The translations under genes were made by a program, and so were the position numbers. From CAZMRW01 sp964568805 (lineage in GTDB: Bacteria > Pseudomonadota > Gammaproteobacteria > Methylococcales > Methylomonadaceae), in assembly GCA_964568805.1 (NCBI GenBank), contig CAZMRW010000011.1, positions 1 through 64,000 on the forward strand: a DNA stretch of 64,000 nt, written 5' to 3'. A model generated the notes under the pieces. That model was not told where the DNA came from and did not search any database. It was given only the letters and a program-made list of their open reading frames with translations. This document shows positions 34,902-43,943 of this stretch, one piece after another; the first letter of the stretch is position 1; the number at the start of each line of letters is the position of its first letter.

Positions 34902-35106
34902 AGGTAATGAAAAGCCGCTATCAGGAATGAAGTTTATCCTTTATTTCAATTGTCTCAACTGAAAAAAGGGTAAAGCCAGTCTTAAATCAAACGAAAAGAC
35001 AGATCCGCGTTTGCGTTGCCTGGCTGATAACAAACCAGACCGGTTGAAGCCACTGCATTGACACTAACTTTTAATCGTGATCAGCCCAAAAGAAGAGGTA
35101 AATAAA

Positions 35107-35955
35107 ATGAATCAAACTGTTATTTCGACTTTAAATGAAAAAATGCAGGATGCGTTTCTTAATGATTTTAATGAATACCTGTTCGATGGAAAACCCGGAC
35201 AATATACCGGAAATTATCGTGGTTTTGATTTGGAGAGTGTATTTCAGCCCATTGTTGGGAGCAAGAATAACCTCACAATAGGCTACGAAGCGCTGCTGAG
35301 GCCTTCGATAGGCAGAGCCTTGCCGGTAGAGACGAGGTTTGTCTTCCGTTATGTCGTGGAAACGGGCGGCTTGGTCCTTTTCGATCGGATTTGCAGAACG
35401 CTTCATCTTCTGAATTTTCTGCCGTTCAGTACCGAACAGGATTTACTGTTTATCAATGTTCATCCGGAATTACTGAACCATGTCGATGCGCACGGAAAAG
35501 TATTTGAAAGCATTGTGCATTCACTGTCAGTGCCGGCTCATCGCGTCGTTATCGAACTGGAGGAAAATTATCTGGAGGCCCCGTTTAATTTGGACAGGGC
35601 ATTGAAGGGTTATCGGGATCGCGGTTTTAAAATTGCTATTTCGAATTTTTGCGGGGAACGAACCGATGTGAAACGCTTATGGCAAATTTGCCCGGATTTT
35701 GTCAAATTACATAGCGATATCCTGCATGCATCGGTTTACGATGAAAAAGTCGGTCGCGTGCTTCCCAAGCTTGTCGACCTGATTCATGAATCGGGCAGCG
35801 AAGTCGTTATTCAGGGTGTCGAAACAAAGCAGCAGCTAGACATCGCAGAGCAGGCCGGGGCCAGATATAGTCAAGGTTACGGGGTATCCAGACCGGAATC
35901 CGCCGCTCATTGGCTGAATCAAAAAAATACCTGGCAACTCAGCCGTTGCGCATGA
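35107..35955 (+). CDS. EAL-domain protein, degenerate, probably no phosphodiesterase activity
   Basis: A 282-residue EAL protein without a membrane segment or GGDEF domain. YEALLRP keeps the EAL motif, FINVHPE the Asn, VIELEEN the Glu, DFVKLHSD the Lys and IQGVET the late Glu. The metal-binding DDFGxG loop is replaced by SNFCGE (near 185-190), removing two Asp ligands. Cyclic-di-GMP hydrolysis is therefore unlikely, but binding or regulation is possible. ATG at 35107 follows GAGG; an upstream start at 35077 is less likely. A more degenerate paralogue follows directly. Confidence 0.82.
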   Translation: MNQTVISTLNEKMQDAFLNDFNEYLFDGKPGQYTGNYRGFDLESVFQPIVGSKNNLTIGYEALLRPSIGRALPVETRFVFRYVVETGGLVLFDRICRTLHLLNFLPFSTEQDLLFINVHPELLNHVDAHGKVFESIVHSLSVPAHRVVIELEENYLEAPFNLDRALKGYRDRGFKIAISNFCGERTDVKRLWQICPDFVKLHSDILHASVYDEKVGRVLPKLVDLIHESGSEVVIQGVETKQQLDIAEQAGARYSQGYGVSRPESAAHWLNQKNTWQLSRCA

Positions 35956-36003
35956 GATTCAGGTTTAAAAGATTGGGGATGTGTGAACAAAAAAGGAAGG
36001 TTT

Positions 36004-36873
36004 ATGCCATTACAACAGTTAGTCATCTATTTTAATCATAGATTCGAGCAGGAGCATCGCTCCAGTTTTCACCCATTGATTTTACAGTCTGGAAGAGTAT
36101 GTGGTCTTTTCGGTCCGATCAAAGTCGGCAGCGAATTTATCCCGGTGCGTCGCCGATCAAATCCGGCTGAGATAGTAGGCCACACCGTCGCCTGTTCGGT
36201 GATGACGCATGATGTTCATGATACACAAAAAGTCGAAATTGAAAATTCGCATAATGATCACGAACAACCGGCAGATTTCGATTCAATCATCAATTTGGAT
36301 CGTTTATGCCGCACAGTGCATATGCTGAATTACCTGCCGATCGTCCATTTTGACGGCATACTCTTCCTTGATGTCGATCAGAGGCATATTCTTGGCATTA
36401 AGCGCGATCATGGCGCTTATTTTGAGGACGTTATCGCAAAGTGCGGTCTGGCGAATCACAATGTGGTGATTTCGATGAATGTTAATCGTGTGTATCTGCC
36501 TCATCATGAGCAATTACTTGCAGGATTGACTAATTACCGCCGTCGAGGCTATCGGATAGCGCTTAATATCGGCAGCCTTTATTCGGCAAATTGGGTGCTT
36601 GATTTAATCGCCAGAACGGCGCCCGATTACATTCGGGTCCATGCCCCCAGGCAGTTCCAGGTTCAGCAAAGTGTGACCCAAGCGTTAAACGATTTGAAAG
36701 GCGTGAAGGATTCTGTGGGCGCACAAACGATAATGCGAATTGACCGGGGAGAATCGGATGTTTTCACACAGCTGGCTGGATTCGATTTGGTTGAAGGCGG
36801 CAATGTTGATATTTTTTCGGGACAACAATTACCGGAAGTAGTGGGGGCTGCCGTGCCCGCATATCCGGAATGA
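36004..36873 (+). CDS. Highly degenerate EAL-like paralogue
   Basis: A 289-residue protein related to the preceding gene. DRLCRTVHMLNYLP matches its DRICRTLHLLNFLP, and the helices around AYFEDVIAKCG and NYRRRGYRIALNI align with it. The EAL motif itself and essentially all metal ligands are gone (LFLDVDQ, VISMNVN, NIGSLY, YIRVHAP). It is thus a tandem duplicate that lost catalysis, perhaps a partner or ligand-free regulator. The start is uncertain between ATG 36004 (AAGGAAGG just before) and GTG 35983. A weak hairpin follows at about 36912-36939. Confidence 0.75.
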   Translation: MPLQQLVIYFNHRFEQEHRSSFHPLILQSGRVCGLFGPIKVGSEFIPVRRRSNPAEIVGHTVACSVMTHDVHDTQKVEIENSHNDHEQPADFDSIINLDRLCRTVHMLNYLPIVHFDGILFLDVDQRHILGIKRDHGAYFEDVIAKCGLANHNVVISMNVNRVYLPHHEQLLAGLTNYRRRGYRIALNIGSLYSANWVLDLIARTAPDYIRVHAPRQFQVQQSVTQALNDLKGVKDSVGAQTIMRIDRGESDVFTQLAGFDLVEGGNVDIFSGQQLPEVVGAAVPAYPE

Positions 36874-36911
36874 CGATAAAAACAATTTACCGAGACATCA
36901 GACCCTGCTGA

Positions 36912-36939
36912 AAAACAGGCGGTCTCGTCGCCTGATTTT
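36912..36939 (+). terminator. Weak terminator-like hairpin after the EAL pair
   Basis: CAGGCG (36916-36921) pairs with CGCCTG (36929-36934) around a 7-base loop, flanked by A-rich and T-rich sequence. A short stem and a broken T-run make it a modest candidate for the end of the EAL transcript. Confidence 0.4.
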
Positions 36940-36981
36940 GATAGTTAATGTGTAATTTGCTATGTTCCGGAGGACAAGGCA

Positions 36982-38001
36982 ATGTCGAATTTTAATGTAT
37001 TTATTGAATCCGTTGCCACGTGGCAGTCGATGATATCGAGGAATTGGGCATCGTTTGCGCTCCTGATGTTTTTTGTCCTGCTGTCAATTGCGGAAACCTA
37101 TTTTCCCAAAAGGGATGTGACTGCGAAAAGATGGCGGCTTTCCTATGGAACCAACATTAGCCTGTTCCTGTTTAACAGTACTGTGCTTTCGCTATTGTCG
37201 GTTTCATCGCTGCTGTTACTGGCCGAACGTTATGCAGGCCGCGGGCTGATCGCCGCTATTTCAAACCCGGCAGAAAAAGCCTTGATAGCGTTTTTAGCGT
37301 TCGATCTAACGCTTTATATCTGGCATAGGGTTATTCACCGTTTTGAGTGCTTGTGGATGTTTCACAAGGTTCATCATAGTGATCCGCACGTCAACGTTTC
37401 CACGGCTTTTCGAATTCATGTGCTGGAATTATTGTTCACCAATGCCATAAAAGCCGTATATATCATAACGCTGGGTGTAGACAAGACGGTGGTGCTGGTC
37501 AATGAGACGCTCATGACCTTCTTTATCATGTTCCATCACAGCAATATGTCCTTTCCGGGCGAACGCCTCCTGGGCAGGATTTTTGTCGTTCCGTCTCTGC
37601 ACCGGGTCCATCATTCCTTGTGCCGCAACGAACACGACCGCAATTACGGCGCGGTCTTCTCCATTTGGGACCGCCTTTTCGGCACACTGGAGGAGCTCGA
37701 ACCCGCCGCCGTAGGCATAAAAAATAATCCGCCGCAGGATTTTATAGGTCTGGTAAAGTTCGGATTCAAGCGCAGGGTAACAACGTCATCGCCAACAATT
37801 CCATCGGGTTTGAGCGTGCAACAGATGATCGCCGAGGCAGCCTATTACAAGGCAAAAAATCGCGGGTTTTGTCCCGGTTATGATCTTTGCGATTGGCTGG
37901 AAGCGGAACGGGAAATTATCAAGCAGGTCTATGCAAATCGACCCGCGAGAGCTATGCGGCAGCATCCGGTGTCTAAGCGGCTGACTGGTGCACGGTGCTG
38001 A
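36982..38001 (+). CDS. Sterol desaturase / fatty acid hydroxylase superfamily protein
   Basis: A 339-residue membrane di-iron enzyme of the fatty acid hydroxylase superfamily. About four hydrophobic segments lie in 20-100 and 145-175. The histidine clusters are complete: HRVIHR (about 114-119), FHKVHHSD (about 126-133), MFHHSNM (about 181-187) and LHRVHHS (about 206-212). The superfamily covers sterol oxidases, carotenoid and lipid hydroxylases, and ether-lipid enzymes, so the substrate is open. A GGAGG site precedes the ATG. The last ~60 residues lie outside the domain. Confidence 0.83.
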   Translation: MSNFNVFIESVATWQSMISRNWASFALLMFFVLLSIAETYFPKRDVTAKRWRLSYGTNISLFLFNSTVLSLLSVSSLLLLAERYAGRGLIAAISNPAEKALIAFLAFDLTLYIWHRVIHRFECLWMFHKVHHSDPHVNVSTAFRIHVLELLFTNAIKAVYIITLGVDKTVVLVNETLMTFFIMFHHSNMSFPGERLLGRIFVVPSLHRVHHSLCRNEHDRNYGAVFSIWDRLFGTLEELEPAAVGIKNNPPQDFIGLVKFGFKRRVTTSSPTIPSGLSVQQMIAEAAYYKAKNRGFCPGYDLCDWLEAEREIIKQVYANRPARAMRQHPVSKRLTGARC

Positions 38002-38337
38002 CTCATTTCCTGGGGGGAAGATGGGGGGCATTGCCATCACCGGATGTCTTAATGATTCCGGCAAACGAGGACATATTGTTCGCTGATATGCCGAGCGATA
38101 AACTGTGAAGATGGATACTCTTGTCACTATCCGAAGACCTGAATCAATAAAAGTGGCGTTGTTAATTACTGATCAGGCCTCCGGTTCCAATCGTTACAGG
38201 ATCTATATCAATAGATAGGCATCCGGAGCGAGGATTGCCCTCTATCCGGACATGGAGGTGTCCGTCAGAGCTTGACAGCCAGCACTAACTGCCCGCAGAA
38301 TCGGTTATCGTAATCGATTAAAGTCAATATCCCTGCT
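38002..38337. other. Intergenic region, nothing firm
   Basis: A 336-bp gap with no supported gene. It contains one small hairpin, CGGACA (38247-38252) pairing with TGTCCG (38259-38264) around 6 bases, without a T-run. The selO promoter probably lies in its right half. Confidence 0.5.
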
Positions 38338-39957
38338 ATGAATCCCCAAATGAAAATTACCCGTCTCGATGATCTGATTTTCGACAATCGTTTTATTCGA
38401 GAACTGCCTGCCGATCCCGAAACGGCCAATCACCGCCGTCAAGTTACCGGCGCCTGCTATTCACGGGTAATACCAACCAAGGTTTCCAGACCGCAATTGG
38501 TTGCTTTTTCACGAGAAGTTGCCGATCTGCTGGATTTGAGTGATGAACTGTGCGGATCTGAAGAGTTTCTCCAGGTCTTTTCCGGCAATCGCCTGTCGTC
38601 CGGTATGGAGCCCTATGCCACCTGTTACGGCGGACATCAATTCGGCTACTGGGCTGGACAGCTGGGCGACGGACGCGCTATCAATCTGGGCGAAATTATC
38701 AATCGGCGCGGACAGCGTTGGGCTTTGCAGCTAAAGGGCGCGGGGCCGACGCCCTATTCGCGCAATGCAGACGGTTTGGCGGTGCTGCGTTCCTCTATTC
38801 GTGAGTTTTTATGCAGCGAGGCGATGTTTCACCTCGGTGTGCCGACGACAAGGGCATTGAGTGTGGTGCTGACCGGGGACGCGGTCATTCGGGATATGTT
38901 TTACAACGGCCATCCGAAAGCCGAACCGGGCGCTATCGTCTGCCGGGTTGCGCCGTCGTTTACCCGCTTCGGTAACTTTCAGATTTTAGCGGCGCGCGGC
39001 GAACTGGACCTGCTGCGGCAATTAGCCGATTATACCGTTCGCACTGACTTTCCCCATCTAGGCGAACCGTCCAAGGCCGTTTATTGTGACTGGTTTACAG
39101 AAGTCTGCCGCAGGACCGCAGAAATGATTGTGCACTGGCAAAGGGTGGGCTTTGTCCACGGAGTCATGAACACCGATAACATGTCGATACTGGGTCTGAC
39201 AATAGACTACGGTCCTTACGGCTGGCTGGAAAATTACGACCCCAACTGGACACCGAATACCACGGACGCAGAAGAACGCCGTTACCGTTTCGGCCATCAG
39301 CCGCAAATCGCTTTCTGGAATCTGGGTCAATTGGCCAACGCCATCTATCCGCTGATAGAACAAGTCGACCCCTTGCAGCAGGCAATGAATATTTATACCA
39401 GTACGTTTGAACAAGGTTGGCACGCGATGATGGCGGGCAAACTGGGCCTGAAAGCGTATCAATCGGATAGCGATGATGCGTTATTTAGCGAATTGCTGAT
39501 GCTGCTGCAGATGGTGGAGACGGACATGACGATTTTCTATCGGCGGCTTGCGTTGATAAAGAAAGACGAAGAATCCCCGAATGAGATGAACGGCGATACG
39601 ATGTTAATGCCTTTCAGGGAGGCTTATTATGTGCCGGAGCAATTAACCCCTGAGTACAAAACGCGGCTGCGCGATTGGCTTCAGCGGTATAGACAGCGTT
39701 TGCGGAGAGACGGAACTTTGGATGAAACCAGGCGCAGGAATATGAATGCCGTCAATCCCAAGTACGTGCTGCGCAATTACCTGGCGCAGCTGGCCATAGA
39801 CAAAGCCGAGCAGGGTGATTTCAGGATGGTGAATGACTTGCTGGAGTTGTTGCGCCACCCCTATGATGAACAAGTCGGCAAGGAGGAATTTGCCGTAAAA
39901 CGCCCGGATTGGGCGCGCAGCCGTGCTGGCTGTTCGATGCTGTCCTGCAGTTCCTGA
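38338..39957 (+). CDS. selO: SelO family protein AMPylase (YdiU)
   Basis: A 539-residue pseudokinase-fold protein that transfers AMP to protein Ser/Thr/Tyr in E. coli and links to redox control. ATCYGGHQFGYWAGQLGDGRA (read as YGGHQFGYWAGQLGDGR), LKGAGPTPYSR and VHGVMNTDNMS, with the catalytic Asp/Asn set, are hallmark segments. The C-terminus ends CSS, with Cys where some homologues carry selenocysteine. The length is at the upper end for bacterial SelO. ATG at 38338; MKITRL four codons later is an alternative. Confidence 0.92.
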   Translation: MNPQMKITRLDDLIFDNRFIRELPADPETANHRRQVTGACYSRVIPTKVSRPQLVAFSREVADLLDLSDELCGSEEFLQVFSGNRLSSGMEPYATCYGGHQFGYWAGQLGDGRAINLGEIINRRGQRWALQLKGAGPTPYSRNADGLAVLRSSIREFLCSEAMFHLGVPTTRALSVVLTGDAVIRDMFYNGHPKAEPGAIVCRVAPSFTRFGNFQILAARGELDLLRQLADYTVRTDFPHLGEPSKAVYCDWFTEVCRRTAEMIVHWQRVGFVHGVMNTDNMSILGLTIDYGPYGWLENYDPNWTPNTTDAEERRYRFGHQPQIAFWNLGQLANAIYPLIEQVDPLQQAMNIYTSTFEQGWHAMMAGKLGLKAYQSDSDDALFSELLMLLQMVETDMTIFYRRLALIKKDEESPNEMNGDTMLMPFREAYYVPEQLTPEYKTRLRDWLQRYRQRLRRDGTLDETRRRNMNAVNPKYVLRNYLAQLAIDKAEQGDFRMVNDLLELLRHPYDEQVGKEEFAVKRPDWARSRAGCSMLSCSS

Positions 39958-39984
39958 TTCCCGGTAGCCAGCCAGAGGTCAGCT

Positions 39985-40908
39985 TCATTTTGTCGAGCTT
40001 TGCCACTGCTGTTTTCTGGCGGCTTTCTTTTCCAGCTTCAGTTTGCGGAGTATATCCAGTTCGGCTAATTCACTGGCCATCATGGCGGGGGTTTCCAGGC
40101 TGATTCTGCCCAGGGTGCCCGCACGCAATTCCGTCAACAGAATTTTGGCGGCTTTGTCGGTATCGACTCGCCCGCCGGACCGTAAACAGCCTCGTTTTCT
40201 GCCTATGGCAGCCAGAAGCGCCTCTGAACTGGGAGGAAGTTGCTCCAGTTGAAAGCGGGCTTTCAAAAGATCGGGGTAGTTTTGTAACAGATAGTCGGCC
40301 GCGAAGTCGGCTACCTGCTCATGCTGTAATGCCGTATCCTTGATGGCGCCGGTAACAGCCAGGCGGTAACCGCTATTTTTGTTTTCGATATTGGGCCACA
40401 GCATGCCGGGCGTGTCAAACAGGATGACCTGGTTGCCGATATCGATCCGTTGCCGGGTTTTGGTGATCGCCGGTTCATTGCCGGTTTTGGCAATGATTCT
40501 TCCTGCCAGTATATTGATCAGGGTGGATTTACCCACATTGGGAATGCCCATGATCAAGGCGAGGATAAGTCGGTCTGACTGCGACTTGGCGGGCATCATG
40601 GCGTGGCATAACTCCTGTATTTGCCGCATTTTTTCAGGCTGTTCGATCGTCAGCGCCAGTGTTCTTACGTTCGTCTCGCGATCGAAATAGTTTTGCCATT
40701 GCAAGTTAATCGCAGGGTCGGCAAGGTCGCTTTTATTAAGCACCTTGATGCGGGGCTTGTTTGCGCAAAGACGCGCCAGCATCGGATTTTCACTGCTAAA
40801 TGGTATGCGGGCGTCCAGTATTTCGATAATGATATCGATTTCCGGCAGGATGGCCTTAAGCTCTTTGCCGGCCTTGTGCATATGGCCGGGGTACCACTGA
40901 ATAAGCAT
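39985..40908 (-). CDS. ylqF: Ribosome biogenesis GTPase YlqF/RbgA
   Basis: A 307-residue circularly permuted GTPase. The G4 motif NKSDLAD (about 58-64) comes before G1 GIPNVGKST (about 122-130), and G3 is DTPGMLWP (about 170-177). WYPGHMHKA at the N-terminus is the family signature. The role is maturation of the 50S subunit in Bacillus; less studied in gammaproteobacteria. The C-terminal ~120 residues are the helical ANTAR-like region. It is convergent with selO and divergent from yfbR. Confidence 0.92.
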   Translation of the reverse strand: MLIQWYPGHMHKAGKELKAILPEIDIIIEILDARIPFSSENPMLARLCANKPRIKVLNKSDLADPAINLQWQNYFDRETNVRTLALTIEQPEKMRQIQELCHAMMPAKSQSDRLILALIMGIPNVGKSTLINILAGRIIAKTGNEPAITKTRQRIDIGNQVILFDTPGMLWPNIENKNSGYRLAVTGAIKDTALQHEQVADFAADYLLQNYPDLLKARFQLEQLPPSSEALLAAIGRKRGCLRSGGRVDTDKAAKILLTELRAGTLGRISLETPAMMASELAELDILRKLKLEKKAARKQQWQSSTK

Positions 40909-40979
40909 GATGTTAAGTCATAGTCAAAGTGGTATATTTAAACATCAAAACTGAATCCATATCGATAAATATACAAACA

Positions 40980-41585
40980 ATGAAACCAGTTTCGGCAACA
41001 AGCAGTTTCTACGCCTATTTATCCAGGCTGAGATGGATAAAACGCTGGGGATTGAAGCGCAACGCCCATGAAGAAAACGTCATGGAACACAGCTGGGAAG
41101 TGTCAGTTATTGCCCATACCCTGGCATTGATTAAAAACCGCTATTACGGAGGCACTATCGATGCCAATGCGGTTGCCACGGCGGCGTTGTATCATGATAT
41201 CACCGAAGTGATTACCGGTGATTTGCCGACGCCGATCAAGTACCATTCCGAGGAAATCAATGTCGCCTATAAACAAATTGAAAAACAGGCGGAATATGAG
41301 TTGCTGAATCTTCTCCCTGCAGCATTGCGGCCGGATTTTCAGGAGCTTATTCGTCATGAGCTGATGCCGGAAGCACATGTGCAAATTATTAAGGCGGCAG
41401 ACAAAATATCGGCCTATTTGAAATGTCAGGCCGAGTTAAAGGCAGGCAATACCGAATTTGAGATAGCGGCGGAACAGTTGACCAAAACGATCAGCGCCTA
41501 TCAACAACCTGAGGTCGTGTTTTTCATGCAGACTTTTGTCCCCAGTTGCGGATTGACGCTGGACGGTTTAATGAAAACGAATTGA
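40980..41585 (+). CDS. yfbR: 5'-deoxynucleotidase (YfbR-like, HD domain)
   Basis: A 201-residue HD-domain phosphohydrolase removing phosphate from deoxynucleoside 5'-monophosphates in E. coli. The start MKPVSATSSFYAYL at 40980 matches the family N-terminus; a frame 17 codons longer does not. RNAHEENVMEHSWEVS contains the first His, LYHDITEVITGDLPTP the HD motif, and KAADKISAYLKC the final Asp. The active-site set appears complete. Confidence 0.9.
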   Translation: MKPVSATSSFYAYLSRLRWIKRWGLKRNAHEENVMEHSWEVSVIAHTLALIKNRYYGGTIDANAVATAALYHDITEVITGDLPTPIKYHSEEINVAYKQIEKQAEYELLNLLPAALRPDFQELIRHELMPEAHVQIIKAADKISAYLKCQAELKAGNTEFEIAAEQLTKTISAYQQPEVVFFMQTFVPSCGLTLDGLMKTN

Positions 41586-41642
41586 GATGTTACTGCTGGC
41601 ATGAATGGGATAAATCATGAAAGCAGTCGATCCGGCTTGAGT

Positions 41643-41876
41643 TTATTTTTTTAAGTTTTCGATACTAAAATCATCCAAGTACAGTATCAGGCCACCCAGG
41701 GCAATCGATGCGATATAGCTGAGGGTCGGCGAGCCGGGGAACAAATAGGTATCGAGCAATCCCCAGGCGCCACGCCATAGCATGATAATTGCCAATATGA
41801 TGACTATGGCATTGCCGTTTGGATGGCGCGCCTTGAACTGGGCTAGTTTAGGGTTGTCTTTGATTTCTTTTAACAT
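41643..41876 (-). CDS. Small hypothetical membrane protein
   Basis: A 77-residue protein starting MLKEIKDNPKLAQFKARHPNG, with two hydrophobic helices (about 22-40 and 50-68). A longer frame from 41951 adds 25 residues without support. I recognise no family. It is convergent with yfbR across 57 bp. Its composition argues for a real membrane protein, but function is unknown. Confidence 0.55.
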   Translation of the reverse strand: MLKEIKDNPKLAQFKARHPNGNAIVIILAIIMLWRGAWGLLDTYLFPGSPTLSYIASIALGGLILYLDDFSIENLKK

Positions 41877-42157
41877 GGTTTTGTACCGTAGAAGGATGAC
41901 CAAAGGAGAAACAAACTCAAAAAGTGCATTATACTTGGTTCGTGGATTCAAACTGTATTTTGAAATCTAAGGTGGAATATCCTCCATGTGAACTGTTGAT
42001 CTAATAGGTGAAATTCCAGGTTTTTGAACAAAAATCGCCACAAACTATCAAATAGACGAACGTCAGTTCCCGAAGCAACAGATCTTGCGATAGTCCGCAT
42101 TAAAATGCTGGTGGATGTTACAATTTTCCTAACTTTCAAGCCCAACTTCTTTAATCT

Positions 42158-42805
42158 ATGGATCTTTTGACTCAGCTTTTCGATTTCTTTTTACACATTA
42201 ATGCCCATCTCGCCGATATTTTTGCCCAGTATGGCACATTAACCTACACAATTTTGTTCCTCATTATTTTTTGTGAAACGGGGCTGGTCGTGATGCCCTG
42301 GCTCCCCGGCGATTCGTTGTTATTCGCTGCCGGCGCATTAACGGCAAGCACTGGTCAATTGGATATTTTTCTATTGATCGCGCTGTTGATAGGCGCCGCC
42401 TTAATCGGCGATAACGTCAATTATGTTATTGGCCGTTTTTTGGGAATTCGAATTAAATCACGGGAAAAAATCGGCTTTTTCAAGCGTGAGTATATCGACA
42501 GAACGGAAGACTATTATAAAAAATATGGCGGCAGAACGGTGATTATTGCCCGTTTTATCCCTCTGATACGAACTATGGCCCCGTTTGTGGCCGGCGCCGG
42601 CAATATGCATTATCCACGGTATATCCTGTTTTGTTTGACCGGCGCTCTATTATGGGTGGGGGGGCTCACCACGCTGGGTTACCAGTTCGGCAATCTCGAC
42701 ATCGTGAAAAAGAACTTCGAACTGGTGATTTTGAGCATCATTGCACTTTCATTGATGCCTTTGGCGCATCAGGTCTGGCTTCGCTTGCGGACGAAGCCGG
42801 CATAA
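42158..42805 (+). CDS. DedA family membrane protein
   Basis: A 215-residue integral membrane protein of the DedA (SNARE-associated) family. ETGLVVMPWLPGDSLLF is the family hallmark, and FFKREYIDRTEDYYKKYGGRTVIIARFIPLIRTMAPFVAG (about 105-145) contains the conserved RFIP and Arg pairs. DedA proteins recycle undecaprenyl phosphate or support membrane potential and drug tolerance. About five hydrophobic segments are visible. The gene appears to stand alone. Confidence 0.92.
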   Translation: MDLLTQLFDFFLHINAHLADIFAQYGTLTYTILFLIIFCETGLVVMPWLPGDSLLFAAGALTASTGQLDIFLLIALLIGAALIGDNVNYVIGRFLGIRIKSREKIGFFKREYIDRTEDYYKKYGGRTVIIARFIPLIRTMAPFVAGAGNMHYPRYILFCLTGALLWVGGLTTLGYQFGNLDIVKKNFELVILSIIALSLMPLAHQVWLRLRTKPA

Positions 42806-42858
42806 AGCGCCGACTATGCTGTAAGGTTGTTTTCGGTCGTCTTCGGTCCGATAGCGGT

Positions 42859-43791
42859 TTATCCGGATTGATTTGAATCCGTCTGCTCCTTATTTTCCGA
42901 TAGCGCCTGATTTAAAGCCGAGGCAAGGTCCGGGTATTGGAAACGGAAGCCGCTTGCCAGCAGGCGTTCCGGCATTACCCGCTGACTGCCTAACAGCAGC
43001 TGGGACATTTCACCCAGCAGCGTTTTCAACAACAAGGCGGGTACCGGAAAGAATGCCGGGCGCTTTAAGCAGTCGGCCAGCGTGCGAGTGAATTCGCCAT
43101 TGGTGACCGGATGGGGCGCGGTGGCGTTATAAGCGCCCTTCATCGAGGTATCGGCAATCATGGCGTGAGCAATATTGATCCAGTCCTGGCGGTGAATCCA
43201 GGACATCCATTGTTTGCCGTTCCCCAGTCGCCCGCCGAGACATAAACGGAATGGCAGCACCATGCGCTGCAACAAGCCGCCGCCGCTGGCGATGACCAGT
43301 CCGGTCCTGATCAGGCAAACCCTGACGCCGAATTTTTCCGCTTTTTTTGCGGCTGCTTCCCAGTCGGCACAGAGCTGATGCGAGAAATCCATCCGAGGCG
43401 CTGATTGTTCTGTTAACACGGTATCGCCCTGATCGCCGTAATAACCGACGGCGGAACCGCTGATCAACAATTCCGGTTTGACCGTCATGCGGGCAATGCT
43501 CTCAATCAATTGCTCGGTCAGGGCGATCCGGCTGTCACGGATTATTTTTTTTCGAGCATCGCTCCATAGCGCATCAAAAATCGGGGCGCCAGCCAAATTC
43601 ACAATGATGTGATAGCTGTCATCCGGCTGAATGAGCTGTAAACTGCCGAGGGCATTAACTCCCGCACCACAGCGCTTGGCTATGCTGTTTGGATTACGGC
43701 TCAAGACAGTGACATCATGACCTTGTTGGATCAGGCTTTTGACCAGCGCACTGCCAATGAAACCAGTGCCGCCTGTAATAAGTACTTTCAT
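42859..43791 (-). CDS. TIGR01777 family SDR protein (YfcH-like)
   Basis: A 310-residue extended SDR protein. ITGGTGFIGSALV (about 5-17) is the NAD(P) motif, NLAGAPI the mid-domain motif, SGSAVGYYGDQGD (about 112-124) the family signature and LIRTGLVI the later strand. The C-terminal region with LLGEMSQLLLGSQRVMPERLL is the DUF1731 part of this family. The substrate is unknown. It is convergent with dedA, and an unassigned 150-bp gap separates it from trmL. Confidence 0.9.
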   Translation of the reverse strand: MKVLITGGTGFIGSALVKSLIQQGHDVTVLSRNPNSIAKRCGAGVNALGSLQLIQPDDSYHIIVNLAGAPIFDALWSDARKKIIRDSRIALTEQLIESIARMTVKPELLISGSAVGYYGDQGDTVLTEQSAPRMDFSHQLCADWEAAAKKAEKFGVRVCLIRTGLVIASGGGLLQRMVLPFRLCLGGRLGNGKQWMSWIHRQDWINIAHAMIADTSMKGAYNATAPHPVTNGEFTRTLADCLKRPAFFPVPALLLKTLLGEMSQLLLGSQRVMPERLLASGFRFQYPDLASALNQALSENKEQTDSNQSG

Positions 43792-43943
43792 GGTGATATC
43801 CTCAGGGAGGTTAAGGAAACGGCATCGGCAGGTGATTGATTCCGTTCGATGAAGGCGTGCCGCTTCGCTTCCTTAGGTGACTTTTCTGAATGAGTTTACT
43901 CTTTTCAGAATCAAAGAAAACTCAATTCACAAGCAATACCCTG

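Larger units (their letters stand above)
34475..35106. other. Long intergenic region with terminator-like hairpin and a mini-ORF
   Basis: A 632-bp gap between divergent genes. The left 270 bp is very AT-rich and should hold the regulator's promoter. At 34781-34846 lies a 21-codon frame (MKKAQTVYLVFVP...), followed 31 bp later by a GC-rich hairpin with T-run at 34878-34901. Together these resemble a short transcript or leader unit, but the ribosome site is poor. After the hairpin I see no feature until the EAL gene's GAGG site just before 35107. Confidence 0.5.

Noticed and set aside
41948..42145. Minus-strand 65-residue frame before dedA
   Set aside because: No recognisable family, no ribosome site; a transposase remnant was considered but no motif supports it.
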